This document shows, one piece after another, positions 8,654-17,707 of a stretch of 64,000 bases of DNA; the first letter of the stretch is position 1, and the number at the start of each line of letters is the position of its first letter. The stretch covers positions 1 to 64,000 of the forward strand of contig REEI01000062.1 in NCBI GenBank assembly GCA_007695145.1. The letters run 5' to 3'. The notes under the pieces are model-generated. The model searched no databases, was not told the origin of the DNA, and was given only the letters and a program-made list of their open reading frames with translations. The DNA is from Saprospirales bacterium (GTDB taxonomy: Bacteria > Bacteroidota > Bacteroidia > Chitinophagales > Saprospiraceae). The translations under genes were made by a program, and so were the position numbers.

Positions 8654-9127
8654 ATGGCAGTAAAACTTAGACTGCAGAGAAAAGGGCGTAAAAAGAAGCC
8701 TTATTACCACATAGTAGTTGCTGATGCAAGGGCACCAAGAGATGGTCGTTATATTGAGCAAATCGGATCATACAATCCGCTGACCTCGCCTGCGACTATT
8801 CAAATCGACCGAGAAAAAGCACTTGATTGGCTAAACAAAGGTGCGATGCCTACGCATACCGTTAGAGCTATGTTAAAGATGCAGGGTGTACTTTATAGGA
8901 AGCACCTGAATCGAGGAGTTGCTAAAGGTGCATTAAGTCAGGAAGAAGCCGATGCAAAGTATCTGGAATTTATCAACTCAAAAGATCAGAAGATAAGAAA
9001 CCGGTTTGAACAGGTGCGCAAACAGAAAATGGATCATGACCTCAAAATTGCGGGTCTGGATTCCAGCTCTCTTGCAGCAGTGGCAGCTAGTAATAAAACC
9101 ACCGGGTCCGTAGAGGAAGAGGAGTAA
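8654..9127 (+). CDS. rpsP: 30S ribosomal protein S16 (bS16)
   Basis: Small-subunit ribosomal protein that binds 16S rRNA early in 30S assembly. The first 80 residues are a standard S16 domain ([24 protein letters not shown], then [14 protein letters not shown] and the [11 protein letters not shown] segment). At 157 aa it is nearly twice the E. coli length because of a charged C-terminal extension ending in Ala/Ser-rich and EEEE residues, a common Bacteroidota trait. It has its own promoter and leader and is followed by two hairpin terminators. The rimM-trmD-rplS genes that often follow rpsP in other bacteria are not here. Confidence 0.97.
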   Translation: MAVKLRLQRKGRKKKPYYHIVVADARAPRDGRYIEQIGSYNPLTSPATIQIDREKALDWLNKGAMPTHTVRAMLKMQGVLYRKHLNRGVAKGALSQEEADAKYLEFINSKDQKIRNRFEQVRKQKMDHDLKIAGLDSSSLAAVAASNKTTGSVEEEE

Positions 9128-9133
9128 ATTATG

Positions 9134-9156
9134 AATACCGGATTTTGCGGTATTTT
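9134..9156 (+). terminator. Rho-independent terminator of rpsP
   Basis: AATACCG (9134-9140) and CGGTATT (9148-9154) form a perfect 7-bp stem with a 7-nt loop, followed by T-rich sequence. It begins 6 nt after the rpsP stop codon. Confidence 0.7.
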
Positions 9157-9183
9157 AAAATATTTTAGAAGGCTGAAGGTAAC

Positions 9184-9217
9184 GACCTGATGGGCAAAAT
9201 ATCCATCAGGTCTTTAC
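9184..9217 (+). terminator. Second hairpin downstream of rpsP
   Basis: GACCTGATGG (9184-9193) and CCATCAGGTC (9203-9212) form a perfect 10-bp stem with a 9-nt loop, followed by TTTACT. It is either a backup terminator or an RNA 3'-end stabiliser. Confidence 0.6.
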
Positions 9218-9456
9218 TAATTTAAGGCTATCTGTTTTACAAGTAGTTCAATGTATCGCCCCAGTAGTTGAAATTACTTCTGACTTCGAATATCTTTGCA
9301 ATAAGCCATATCAAACCTAAAGTTTTTTTGGGAAGTATGGAGTTGAAAATTTAAAATCGAGCAGAATGAGTTTTGAGCTGCGTGAAAGTTTTTACGAAAT
9401 TGCATATTTTCAATAAAAAGTATTCCTTTTCAGGAATTTACAAACTCGAATAATTC

Positions 9457-10872
9457 ATGGAAAATTTATCTTCAGATTATCAAGAAAGATTAGATGAGAT
9501 AGCAGAAGAGTTGCAGACCTCACAATATCTCGCTGCTTATTGGGACAGTGAGGATGAAGAGTCTGCACTTCAGTACTACAAATACCTTCAAAGTACTTAT
9601 GAACCCAGAATAGAAGAAATTTACGATGAAGTGGCCGAATATGATCCACTTCAATTGATAGCATTTGAAAATGAGGTGCTCAATGATCGCTTTGAGGGCC
9701 TTTTTCTGCCTAGGATTCTTGCCTTTACAGTACTTCGGGGTGTTGTGAATGAAAATTTTAAATACATCAAACCACAAGACCAGTTTAGGAAGGTTTTGTT
9801 AGTCCTTTCAAATTCTATGCATTTTGAGTATCTCTGTCAAAGGATAGGGCAAAGTATTCAAGTCGGGTTTGCATTAAGCAGCGATATTTGGGTTACCAAT
9901 CTGGTCAATGAAATTCCCAATAAACGTGTCCGTAACTTTTTCCTATCGCAGAAGATCCTCAAATACAGGGATGCCTCGGAACGCAAGAGTGGGCTTTCAA
10001 GTATGAGAAGACAATTTAGAGATATAAACTTCTATACTGCCGATTTCCCTGAAACGGTTGTGGAGTTGAGAACCAATTATCCTGAGTTGAAAGAGTTTTT
10101 ATTGCAAAGGATAATTTTGGAGTGCGACAATAATAATTTAATGAAGCACGTAGTATCCTATGCGGATAATAAAGACCTTCATGAACATTGGGAGTTCGTT
10201 TATTCCTTCGGTCTTGTAATAAATTATTTCGACTTGGATAAAACCAATGCGAAGCTACTTGGAAATGTATTGAACGAGTGTAGGAAAGAAGCTAAAGGCT
10301 TTGTAGATACCTATTTTGAATTCCTAAAAGAGCTGCTCTCCAGTTCCAGATTAACCATAAAGACAGAGTGCGACAAAAAGGTTTCTCGACTGATTGATAC
10401 ATCAATTGATGATCAGTTCAGTGGTTACTATGGCCTTATGAGTACTATACATGAGGAAGGTTATAATTCAGAAAACACACTTTCCAAGGTGCAGAAGTTC
10501 TACTTTCAGAATGAAGGCTTATCTACTATTAATGAATGTCTTCGACTGACAATGTTGGCGTATTTTACCATGGAACTTGATGACCTTGAACCCGAGGAAT
10601 ACTCACGCTTCATAAATTTGAGTAAGGTGATGTCCCAGTACATCAATATTTTTAACAATCAATCCTTCAATCAATCCATAGGTGAGGTGAGTATGAGCTA
10701 TGTGAAGAAACTTCTCAAGCATTTTACCGATAAACGATCCAGGGATTACCAGGATATAAAGCGCTTTATTTCAACTTACTTCCTGGAACTCAATTTCATG
10801 AAAGAAAAAGATATAGCCGATATCTTTAAAACAAGGAGGCGAAAATCGACTCGGAAGAAAGCTGATGCCTGA
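9457..10872 (+). CDS. Conserved-looking hypothetical protein, 471 aa, alpha-helical
   Basis: Not recognised. The protein looks soluble and almost entirely alpha-helical, with no signal peptide, no transmembrane segment and no catalytic motif that I know. The first 60 residues are strongly acidic (many Glu/Asp, YWDSEDEES), the middle consists of amphipathic helices resembling a helical-repeat fold, and the last dozen residues are very basic (KTRRRKSTRKK), as in a nucleic-acid- or ribosome-contacting tail. Codon use and composition match the neighbours. It is followed after 17 nt by the EI24 membrane protein gene in the same direction, so co-transcription is likely. A cytoplasmic binding or scaffold role is possible, but this is only a guess. 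Confidence 0.75.
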   Translation: MENLSSDYQERLDEIAEELQTSQYLAAYWDSEDEESALQYYKYLQSTYEPRIEEIYDEVAEYDPLQLIAFENEVLNDRFEGLFLPRILAFTVLRGVVNENFKYIKPQDQFRKVLLVLSNSMHFEYLCQRIGQSIQVGFALSSDIWVTNLVNEIPNKRVRNFFLSQKILKYRDASERKSGLSSMRRQFRDINFYTADFPETVVELRTNYPELKEFLLQRIILECDNNNLMKHVVSYADNKDLHEHWEFVYSFGLVINYFDLDKTNAKLLGNVLNECRKEAKGFVDTYFEFLKELLSSSRLTIKTECDKKVSRLIDTSIDDQFSGYYGLMSTIHEEGYNSENTLSKVQKFYFQNEGLSTINECLRLTMLAYFTMELDDLEPEEYSRFINLSKVMSQYINIFNNQSFNQSIGEVSMSYVKKLLKHFTDKRSRDYQDIKRFISTYFLELNFMKEKDIADIFKTRRRKSTRKKADA

Positions 10873-10889
10873 GTTTAATTCTCCTAAAA

Positions 10890-11639
10890 ATGATACGCCA
10901 TTTTGCCACTGCCATAGCCGATTATATTAGAGGTGCAGGCTGTATTTTTAGGTTTGGTTTAGTAGGATATTCACTGGTTCCCGCATTAATGGGGCTGGTA
11001 TTCTATGGTCTCGTTATTCTGTTTATTATTGCAGTCAGGGTCAGGCTCTTTTCGTATTTTGAGCATTCCTTTGAGAGTGGTTTTATGCAATATGCAGGTT
11101 GGCTCCTCAGTGGCATGATCGTTGGCCTTCTGGTTCTATATCTTGCATTTTTTGCATTCAAGTATGCTGTTCTCATATTGAGTGCCCCCTTTATGACTAT
11201 CCTTTCTCAAAAGATTGAACAAGGGCTATATCCCGTTAGCCCTGATTTTGAAATGCACGGTTGGAAAATCTTCCAGGATTTGTGGAGGAGTTTTAGAATC
11301 AATGTCAGGAATTTATTTCTGGAATTCCTTTGGATACTCGGTTTATTTGTCTTTAGCTGGTTTTTTCCTCCCCTCATTCTGCTCGGCCTTGTTCTTTGGC
11401 TTGTCCAGGCATATTTTTTAGGGTTTGGAAATATGGATTACACCATGGAGAGATATTTTTCCTACAGTGAGGCGATTGATTTTGCTTCAAAACACAAATC
11501 CATTGCCATCGGTAATGGAATAGTTTTCTTTCTCTTGTTCTCCATCCCATTTATTGGAGCATTGATAGCAATTCCACTGGCCACGGCTGCATCTACCATT
11601 AGTGTTTTGAGAATTTTGAAAGGAGAACAAACGATATAA
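10890..11639 (+). CDS. EI24 domain-containing (CysZ-like) membrane protein
   Basis: Inner-membrane protein of the EI24/CysZ superfamily; CysZ members conduct sulfate, others are uncharacterised. The 249-aa chain starts with MIRHFATAIADYIRGAG, typical of the family, and has four or more long hydrophobic stretches: around residues 28-52, 67-100, 140-175 and 205-235. The central SAPFMTILSQKIEQ motif is the conserved amphipathic element of EI24 proteins. It lies 17 nt after the unknown 471-aa gene. No sulfate assimilation genes are nearby, so a sulfate role is not supported by context. Confidence 0.82.
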   Translation: MIRHFATAIADYIRGAGCIFRFGLVGYSLVPALMGLVFYGLVILFIIAVRVRLFSYFEHSFESGFMQYAGWLLSGMIVGLLVLYLAFFAFKYAVLILSAPFMTILSQKIEQGLYPVSPDFEMHGWKIFQDLWRSFRINVRNLFLEFLWILGLFVFSWFFPPLILLGLVLWLVQAYFLGFGNMDYTMERYFSYSEAIDFASKHKSIAIGNGIVFFLLFSIPFIGALIAIPLATAASTISVLRILKGEQTI

Positions 11640-11672
11640 TTAAATGATGTTTGTCGCTGTTTTTTTGAATCC

Positions 11673-12365
11673 TCAATTTGGTTCTGCAAACTTGTAGCCA
11701 ATACCACGAATAGAGATAAAGTGCCTGGGATTTTTAGGGTCGGGCTCAAAATACTTCCTGAATGAGAGGATGAAATTGTCAACTGTCCTGGTAGAAGGGT
11801 AGACATCATAGCCCCATACAGCCTGAAGAATTTGGTTGCGAGAGACGACTTCGTTCTTTCTGTCTATAAGTAGTTTTAGTAACATCGCCTCCTTCTTTGT
11901 AAGATGTACGGTTCCCTGATTGGTAAGGGCTTCATAAGTTTTGAAGTTCACTTTATACTTATCAAAGGTGTAAGTACTTACTCCTTGATCTGTTTGGTCT
12001 GGATAAGCCCTTCTGAGTAGGTTTCTAATTCGAATATTGAGTTCTTCCAAATCAAAAGGCTTTGTAAGGTAATCATCAGCGCCTTTTTTCAGCCCTTCAA
12101 CCCTCTCCTCAGCCGTGTCTTTAGCGGTGAGGAAGATTATAGGTACTTCTGCGTTTCTCAAACGCATTTGCTCACAAACAGCAATTCCATCCATGCCCGG
12201 AAGCATGATGTCCAGTATTATCAGGTCGAAATGCTGCCCACGGAATAAATCGAGTGCTGCCTTCCCTGTCTTTGCAGTTATTACTTCAAATCCCTCCATT
12301 TCAAGATTCAATTCAAGTAAGTTGCGAATCTGCTCCTCGTCTTCAACCAATAGTAATCTATGCAT
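11673..12365 (-). CDS. OmpR-family DNA-binding response regulator
   Basis: Transcription factor of a two-component system. The 230-aa protein has an N-terminal receiver (acidic pocket VEDEE, phospho-acceptor Asp52 in LIILDIMLPG, the conserved TAKD and LTKPF segments) and a C-terminal winged helix (about residues 130-228, with LTKKEAMLLKLL and the TRTVDNFILSFRKYF recognition helix). I start it at the ATG at 12365 (MHRLLLVEDEE); an upstream TTG-type start would add 26 residues inside the kinase gene and is not supported. The start overlaps the histidine kinase stop by 8 nt, so the pair is co-transcribed and coupled. Targets unknown. Confidence 0.92.
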   Translation of the reverse strand: MHRLLLVEDEEQIRNLLELNLEMEGFEVITAKTGKAALDLFRGQHFDLIILDIMLPGMDGIAVCEQMRLRNAEVPIIFLTAKDTAEERVEGLKKGADDYLTKPFDLEELNIRIRNLLRRAYPDQTDQGVSTYTFDKYKVNFKTYEALTNQGTVHLTKKEAMLLKLLIDRKNEVVSRNQILQAVWGYDVYPSTRTVDNFILSFRKYFEPDPKNPRHFISIRGIGYKFAEPN

Positions 12366-13365
12366 TTTCGTATATGTGATTTGGTAACAAAATATTAAAC
12401 ACAGTTCCCTTAAGATCGTTGTCTTCCACTGTGATATTTCCATTTAGGGCTTTAACCATACGGGAAATTATAAATAATCCAAGTCCTGTCCCTTTGGTTT
12501 CGCGTGACATCTCTGACCCTATTCGATAAAATTTATCAAATATTTTGGCCTTCTCATAATCGGGGATTCCCTGCCCGCGATCAGATACTTTTAATCTTAA
12601 ATTCTTTCCTTCTGGCTCCAACAAAACCTTTACTATCTTTTCTTCACCCGAATATTTCAGTGCGTTTTCTACCAGATTGTGCAATATTGTTGAAAGCGCA
12701 AAACGATCCGTTTCTACATATTGTGCTCCCTCAACTATATCATATCCCAATGTTGCATCCGGGTATTTTCTTTTCTCAACTTGAAAAATCTGTGTAATCG
12801 CATCAACTACATGAACCTTTTCAAGCGTGATTTCATATTTGTACTCCAATTTGGCTGCCAGAAGCAGATTTGAAATAAGCTCCTTCAATCTGTTAGTTTC
12901 TGATAAAGCGCCATCTGAAATCTTCTTAATCTGAGGACCAGACAACTCCCTCTTCATAATGGTTTCAAGTGCCAACTTTATACTTGCCACAGGACTTTTC
13001 AGTTCATGACTAATTGACAATAGAAAGTTTGTCTTGGATTTGGAATTTTGAATGACATCTCTGTATCCTTTATTTATAAGCCAAAAACCTATAAAAAGGC
13101 TTAGAACAAAGACTAATGATTCTCCAAAAATCATCATTTGCCTGCGCTTATATCGCTCTCTCAGTTCCTGATACCTAGCTGATTGCTTAAATTGACTTTC
13201 CGTCTCATAGGTGCCTTCTACCATATAGGCTATCCTAAGCATCTCAACGCGAGCTGTATATGACTCTTCGTTTTTGTTATTAAGCAATATGGTCCACCAA
13301 CCAAAAGCCAGCAGCATGTAGGCAATTACAGCATATGACAAAAGACGCAGTTTGTAATTATCCAT
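12358..13365 (-). CDS. Membrane sensor histidine kinase
   Basis: Sensor partner of the OmpR-type regulator encoded immediately downstream. The 335-aa protein has two transmembrane helices (about residues 8-28 and 76-98) bracketing a short extracytoplasmic segment of about 45 residues, then a HisKA domain with His120 in SISHELKSP, and a HATPase_c domain with N-box NLVENALKYS, G1 DRGQGIP, F-box FDKFYR and G2 GTGLGLF. The small sensor region, with no PAS or HAMP domain, suggests sensing within the membrane or through a partner protein. It is divergent from the SPOR-domain gene; signal unknown. Confidence 0.92.
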   Translation of the reverse strand: MDNYKLRLLSYAVIAYMLLAFGWWTILLNNKNEESYTARVEMLRIAYMVEGTYETESQFKQSARYQELRERYKRRQMMIFGESLVFVLSLFIGFWLINKGYRDVIQNSKSKTNFLLSISHELKSPVASIKLALETIMKRELSGPQIKKISDGALSETNRLKELISNLLLAAKLEYKYEITLEKVHVVDAITQIFQVEKRKYPDATLGYDIVEGAQYVETDRFALSTILHNLVENALKYSGEEKIVKVLLEPEGKNLRLKVSDRGQGIPDYEKAKIFDKFYRIGSEMSRETKGTGLGLFIISRMVKALNGNITVEDNDLKGTVFNILLPNHIYENA

Positions 13366-13512
13366 ATAATAATTTCAAGACAATACCTCTGAAAACTTAT
13401 TTATCCACAGCTTGGTTTAATAAGTGATTGGTTTTATTGAAAAAAAATATTACAACTTATCCAATAAGAAGACCAGATCACTCCTTAATTAATTTAAGAG
13501 GTACAATATTAT

Positions 13513-13520
13513 TAACTTTG
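13513..13520 (+). promoter_or_regulatory. -7 promoter element directly before the SPOR-protein gene
   Basis: TAACTTTG matches the TAnnTTTG box and ends 7 nt before the ATG at 13528. Initiation would fall on or beside the start codon, which suggests a leaderless mRNA. No clear -33 TTG is seen at the right distance. Confidence 0.5.
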
Positions 13521-13527
13521 TTCCCTC

Positions 13528-14685
13528 ATGCAGCAGGAATTAGTTGTTCACGGTATAAAGTATCAATTACTCGCTCGGGGATACTCGGTGGTACCCGGGC
13601 TAGGTGTCTTTATGCTCAAAAAGTATCCTGCGAGAGTTGATCTCCGTCGTGAGGTTATTCACCCTCCTGGATATACCATTGAATTTTTTAATGCTCCCTC
13701 AATCGCTGACTATCTCATCGCCTTACAGCTTTCAAATAAATTTGGTCGCGATTTCACTTATTGGTCTTCTCAACTTGAAGAACTTTCCGATGAGGTTAGA
13801 AGTGGTGGTGGTGAAGATTATTTCGATCTGGATGGATTGGGTCGATTTAAATGTGGTGAGTTGCCTTTATTTGAACCTGCTGAAACCATTTTCTCATATT
13901 TAAATGGAAGGCTGCCTATTTTAAATTGCCCACCAGTACGTACACAGCCTCCTTTACAACCTCCACCCGTTTCCGTTACCAGTACTGCCAAAACAGCAGC
14001 CTCTGCTACAGCATCCAATTCTTCTGCATCAGTGGCCCACGGGCGAGCAGTTAAAAAGCCAAATTGGAGGTTCATTATAATTTTGCTAGTCATAGCTGTA
14101 TTTCTATTTGGCCTGATTCACTATTTTGCAAACCGGACCGAGACCGTGAATGATGCTGTTGTCCCTCCGTATGTTTCTGAGGAGAGATTGAATCAGAAGC
14201 CCGATATGCTCCCGGTTGATTCGTCTGAACTGGATTCTATTGAGGAAAATGCAGAAGATGCTTACTTGTACAGGGACTTTAATGATTATGACATCAGTTT
14301 GGATGAATTGGAAGATGAATCAAATGATTCAGATGAAGAAAAGAAGCAGAAAGAGGACGTAATTTTGGAAGAATCATCCCGCTACAATCGTTCTCCACTC
14401 AAGGAAAATATTGAGGAAGAACCAAATGAATTTCCCGAGAGTGGCAGTGGGGAATATTCTACTGAGGATGAGAAATGTATCATTATAACCGGGTCTTTTT
14501 CACGAATGCACAATATTACTCAAATGACTAAAAGACTGCAGGCAGCAGGCTATGCTGTTTATACGGAAGATATAGGTTCTCTCACCAGGGTTGGGGCTGT
14601 AGTTTCTTGCGATCCTTCTGAAATCGAGTTCCATTTATCCTATATTAAATCAAATTTTGAACAGGGCAGCTGGCTTCTGGAATAG
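13528..14685 (+). CDS. HU-CCDC81 and SPOR domain-containing membrane protein
   Basis: Probable cell-division or cell-envelope protein that binds denuded peptidoglycan glycan through its SPOR domain. The N-terminal 130 residues resemble the prokaryotic HU-CCDC81 domain (VVPGLGVFMLKK, LDGLGRF). A Pro/Ala/Ser-rich linker (about 135-172), one transmembrane helix (about 180-201), an acidic low-complexity periplasmic spacer (about 215-310, many Glu/Asp), and a C-terminal SPOR domain (about 315-385, starting CIIITGSFS) follow. This order is a known Bacteroidota architecture with the N-terminal domain in the cytoplasm. kdsA follows 26 nt later in the same direction. Confidence 0.88.
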   Translation: MQQELVVHGIKYQLLARGYSVVPGLGVFMLKKYPARVDLRREVIHPPGYTIEFFNAPSIADYLIALQLSNKFGRDFTYWSSQLEELSDEVRSGGGEDYFDLDGLGRFKCGELPLFEPAETIFSYLNGRLPILNCPPVRTQPPLQPPPVSVTSTAKTAASATASNSSASVAHGRAVKKPNWRFIIILLVIAVFLFGLIHYFANRTETVNDAVVPPYVSEERLNQKPDMLPVDSSELDSIEENAEDAYLYRDFNDYDISLDELEDESNDSDEEKKQKEDVILEESSRYNRSPLKENIEEEPNEFPESGSGEYSTEDEKCIIITGSFSRMHNITQMTKRLQAAGYAVYTEDIGSLTRVGAVVSCDPSEIEFHLSYIKSNFEQGSWLLE

Positions 14686-14711
14686 ATAAATTCTGTTTAC
14701 AAATCTAATAC

Positions 14712-15524
14712 ATGAACAAAGACTATTTAATGCCGTCACAGCACCATTTTTTTCTCCTTTCAGGTCCTTGTGTGGTTGAAGGTGAAAAAATTACTTTAGA
14801 AATTGCAGAGACCCTAAGCCAGTTGTCCATTAAACACGATATTCCATTAGTCTTCAAAGCCAGTTATAAAAAGGCAAATAGGACAAGAGTGGATTCATTT
14901 ACAGGAATTGGGGATGAAAAGGCCCTGAGAATCCTTCGAAAAGTAAAAAGTGAATTCAATCTGCCGGTCGTAACGGATGTCCATACTGCGGAAGAGGCCC
15001 AATTGGCAGCTGCCTATGTCGACGTTCTTCAAATTCCAGCCTTTTTGTGCCGCCAAACTGAGTTATTGGTTGCTGCTGCAGAAACTGGAAAATGGGTAAA
15101 TATTAAGAAAGGTCAATTTATGAGTCCCGGCTCAATGTTATTTGCTGTTGAAAAGGTACAACAGAGTGGTAATTCAAATATTATGCTAACTGAGCGTGGA
15201 ACCACTTTTGGTTATCAGGACCTGGTTGTCGATTTTAGAGGAATTCCCCAAATGCAGAGTTTTAATGTGCCCGTGATACTGGATTGCACACACTCTTTGC
15301 AGCAACCCAATCAAACTGCCGGGGTAACCGGAGGCCTGCCGAAATTGATTGCTCATATGGCAAAGGTTGGAATTGCAGCCGGAGTGGACGGTCTGTTTAT
15401 GGAGACTCATCCTCAACCATCTGAAGCCCTTTCCGATGGTGCTAATATGTTACCACTAGATCATATGGATAAATTATTGAGAAACCTTAAAATAGTTAAA
15501 TCGGCTATTAGTCAGGTAAGTTGA
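14712..15524 (+). CDS. kdsA: 3-deoxy-8-phosphooctulonate (KDO-8-phosphate) synthase
   Basis: Condenses phosphoenolpyruvate with arabinose 5-phosphate to make KDO-8-phosphate, committing carbon to the LPS inner core. The 270-aa length is typical. Visible motifs are FKASYKKANRT (PEP binding), GIGDEKALRIL, PVVTDVHTAEE, LQIPAFLCRQTELL, NIKKGQFMSPGSM and LDCTHSLQQPN. The N-terminal SGPC motif with Cys20 marks the metal-dependent class; metal-independent enzymes such as E. coli have Asn there. The gene follows the SPOR gene and is 9 nt before the FAD oxidoreductase, in a same-strand run. The KDO transferase waaA and a heptose kinase lie 43 kb away in this window. Confidence 0.97.
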   Translation: MNKDYLMPSQHHFFLLSGPCVVEGEKITLEIAETLSQLSIKHDIPLVFKASYKKANRTRVDSFTGIGDEKALRILRKVKSEFNLPVVTDVHTAEEAQLAAAYVDVLQIPAFLCRQTELLVAAAETGKWVNIKKGQFMSPGSMLFAVEKVQQSGNSNIMLTERGTTFGYQDLVVDFRGIPQMQSFNVPVILDCTHSLQQPNQTAGVTGGLPKLIAHMAKVGIAAGVDGLFMETHPQPSEALSDGANMLPLDHMDKLLRNLKIVKSAISQVS

Positions 15525-15533
15525 AATTCTAAA

Positions 15534-17108
15534 ATGGATAAGATTGTTGAAATCAGCCTGCCTCCCGGCGAACACCTCAATGAGCAACTGTGGAAGGAAA
15601 GGGCAATAAAAAAGTCGGGACTAGATTTTTCTGACATTAAGGAAATTGATCTGATAAAGCGGTCTATTGATTCCCGTGGCAAAAGACCGGTCTATAGGAT
15701 GAAGATTAGGGTAAGTACGAACGAAAGTGGGGGCATGCCAATCTTAAGGCATAAGGGCAAACTCCAGAAATCCGAGAATGGAGAGAGGGTAATTGTGGTT
15801 GGGGCAGGACCGGCAGGTTATTTTGCTGCGCTTCAATTATTGGAGCATGGATGCAAGCCCATCGTAGTTGACAGGGGAAAAGACGTCAGGGCCAGGAGAC
15901 GAGATTTGCGACAGATTCAACAATTTGGAGTTGTAAATCCAGACTCAAATTATTGCTTCGGAGAGGGTGGTGCCGGTACTTATTCAGATGGAAAACTATA
16001 TACCAGATCAAAGAAAAGAGGTAATTTTCAAAAGGTTTTGGAAATACTGCACGAACACGGCGCACCGAATGATATTTTAGTTGAGGCCCATCCTCATATT
16101 GGTTCAAATAAGCTCCCTCGAATTGTTCAGGCTATTAGGGAAACAATTGAAGAATTTGGGGGGGAAGTACATTTTGGGTACAAAGTGACTGATTTCTTGA
16201 TGGATGAGTGCACGGTAAATGGTGTTTTGATTAATGGTGAAATTGAATTGAAGGGTAGAAGTGTAATTTTGGCTACCGGTCACTCCGCCCGGGATATTTA
16301 CTTATTATTACATCAAAAAGGGATAGAAATTGAGGCCAAACCCTTTGCCCTTGGTGTTAGAATTGAGCATCCTCAATCACTTATAGATTCCATTCAATAC
16401 AATATGGCTAATCGTGGAGAAAATCTTCCGGCTAGCAGTTATTCTCTGGCCTGTCAAATTGGTGGCAAAGGTGTCTTTTCCTTTTGTATGTGTCCAGGAG
16501 GATTGATTGTTCCCGCTTCTACGGCCCCCGGTGAGATTGTGGTCAATGGCATGTCTTTATCTAGAAGAGACTCCCCCTATGCCAATGCGGGTACTGTAGT
16601 TTCTGTCCAACCGGAGGAATTGGTGAGAAACGTTGATTTGGTTCACCCGTTGACCTGTATGGAGTTTCAAACTTCAGTCGAACAGATGGTTTTTAAACAC
16701 GGGGATGGCAGTCAGTCGGCACCGGCCCAAAGATTGACTGATTTTGTCAGTGGAAAATCCTCTTCTTCCCTTCCTTCTTCCTCATATATTCCTGGACTTC
16801 TTAGCAGAAGGGTGGATGAGATTTTACCTTCTGCAATAGTAAACTCTCTTCAGAAAGCAGTAATGGAATTCGATCAAAAAATGAAGGGGTATCTCACGGA
16901 GGAAGCTGTGGTTGTTGCTACTGAAAGCAGAACTAGTTCCCCGGTCAGAATCCCAAGAGATTCTCAAAGTCTTATGCATCCGCAAGTTAGGGGCCTTTAT
17001 CCCTGTGGGGAAGGAGCCGGCTATGCAGGTGGAATAATGTCCGCAGCCATGGACGGACAAAAAGTTGCCACAGCTGTTGTCAACGCAATATCATTAAGTA
17101 CAATTTGA
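15534..17108 (+). CDS. NAD(P)/FAD-dependent oxidoreductase (COG2509-type)
   Basis: Flavoprotein of the large uncharacterised FAD-dependent dehydrogenase group. The 524-aa protein has a 75-residue N-terminal domain typical of COG2509 members (LKKRSIDSRGK-like region), then a Rossmann FAD motif VVGAGPAGYFAAL near residue 86, the conserved CFGEGGAGTYSDGKLYTR segment, an ATGHSARD motif, and a C-terminal FAD-closing segment GLYPCGEGAGYAGGIMSAA. Cysteines in FCMCPGG are conserved-looking. Substrate and pathway are not known for the family. It follows kdsA by 9 nt and is probably co-transcribed with it, though no functional link is evident. Confidence 0.88.
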   Translation: MDKIVEISLPPGEHLNEQLWKERAIKKSGLDFSDIKEIDLIKRSIDSRGKRPVYRMKIRVSTNESGGMPILRHKGKLQKSENGERVIVVGAGPAGYFAALQLLEHGCKPIVVDRGKDVRARRRDLRQIQQFGVVNPDSNYCFGEGGAGTYSDGKLYTRSKKRGNFQKVLEILHEHGAPNDILVEAHPHIGSNKLPRIVQAIRETIEEFGGEVHFGYKVTDFLMDECTVNGVLINGEIELKGRSVILATGHSARDIYLLLHQKGIEIEAKPFALGVRIEHPQSLIDSIQYNMANRGENLPASSYSLACQIGGKGVFSFCMCPGGLIVPASTAPGEIVVNGMSLSRRDSPYANAGTVVSVQPEELVRNVDLVHPLTCMEFQTSVEQMVFKHGDGSQSAPAQRLTDFVSGKSSSSLPSSSYIPGLLSRRVDEILPSAIVNSLQKAVMEFDQKMKGYLTEEAVVVATESRTSSPVRIPRDSQSLMHPQVRGLYPCGEGAGYAGGIMSAAMDGQKVATAVVNAISLSTI

Positions 17109-17268
17109 TTGAACCGGATTTTACCATTAATCTATTCAAGACGGTAACTCAGGAATATCTTTGTGCAAGCTTAAAAACATCTGTTTAAGTGCAAAGTTTG
17201 TTAATATTGCAGTCTGAATAATGTAAAAATGAGTAGAGGTGAATTTTTAACTATAAAGCTGGCTGAAG

Positions 17269-17697
17269 ATGAAAGATGTGCTTGACCTGATCGGTCGGAT
17301 TTTTATAAGCTTTATTTTCCTTTATGATGCGTGGGACTCCATAGTATTTTATCAGCAAACAAAAGACCGGATGACGGAATATGGGCTGCTTTGGCAGCAA
17401 GATATATTGTTGTCGGGTTCAATTACATTAATGCTGGTTGGTGGGATATTTTTACTTTTGGGGTATAGGTCAGCCCTTGCCGGTATTCTATTACTGATCT
17501 ATTGGTTACCCTTAACTTTTATAGTGTATGCATTTTGGACTATTCCGGAAGTTGATTTAAGACGTGTCACTGCAGTGATGTTTATGAAGAATATTGCTAT
17601 TGCAGGTGGATTACTGCTCGTTATTGTCAATGGAAGTGGTCGGTACAGTTTAAAGCGGTTGATCGATAGAAGAAGATTGGATGTAAAGAACATTTAA
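17269..17697 (+). CDS. DoxX family membrane protein
   Basis: Small four-helix inner-membrane protein of the DoxX/SURF4-like family. The 142-aa chain has hydrophobic helices near residues 7-25, 46-66, 68-90 and 105-125 and the family's N-terminal RIFISFIFLYDAW arrangement. DoxX proteins are associated with quinone or thiosulfate oxidation in archaea and oxidative stress in some bacteria, but most are uncharacterised. It lies 10 nt before the alpha/beta hydrolase and likely shares its transcript. Confidence 0.8.
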   Translation: MKDVLDLIGRIFISFIFLYDAWDSIVFYQQTKDRMTEYGLLWQQDILLSGSITLMLVGGIFLLLGYRSALAGILLLIYWLPLTFIVYAFWTIPEVDLRRVTAVMFMKNIAIAGGLLLVIVNGSGRYSLKRLIDRRRLDVKNI

Positions 17698-17707
17698 TTT
17701 ATCTGAG

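Larger units (their letters stand above)
9128..9456. other. Intergenic region after rpsP
   Basis: About 330 nt with the two hairpins listed separately. The remaining 240 nt are AT-rich; I see no coding sequence or RNA gene. A promoter for the 471-aa gene should lie here but no exact TAnnTTTG box stands out near it. Confidence 0.55.

Noticed and set aside
9184-9217. Possibility that the 10-bp hairpin after rpsP is part of a small RNA or repeat element
   Set aside because: I saw no second copy in the window and its position after a stop codon and first terminator is adequately explained as a terminator or 3' stabiliser.
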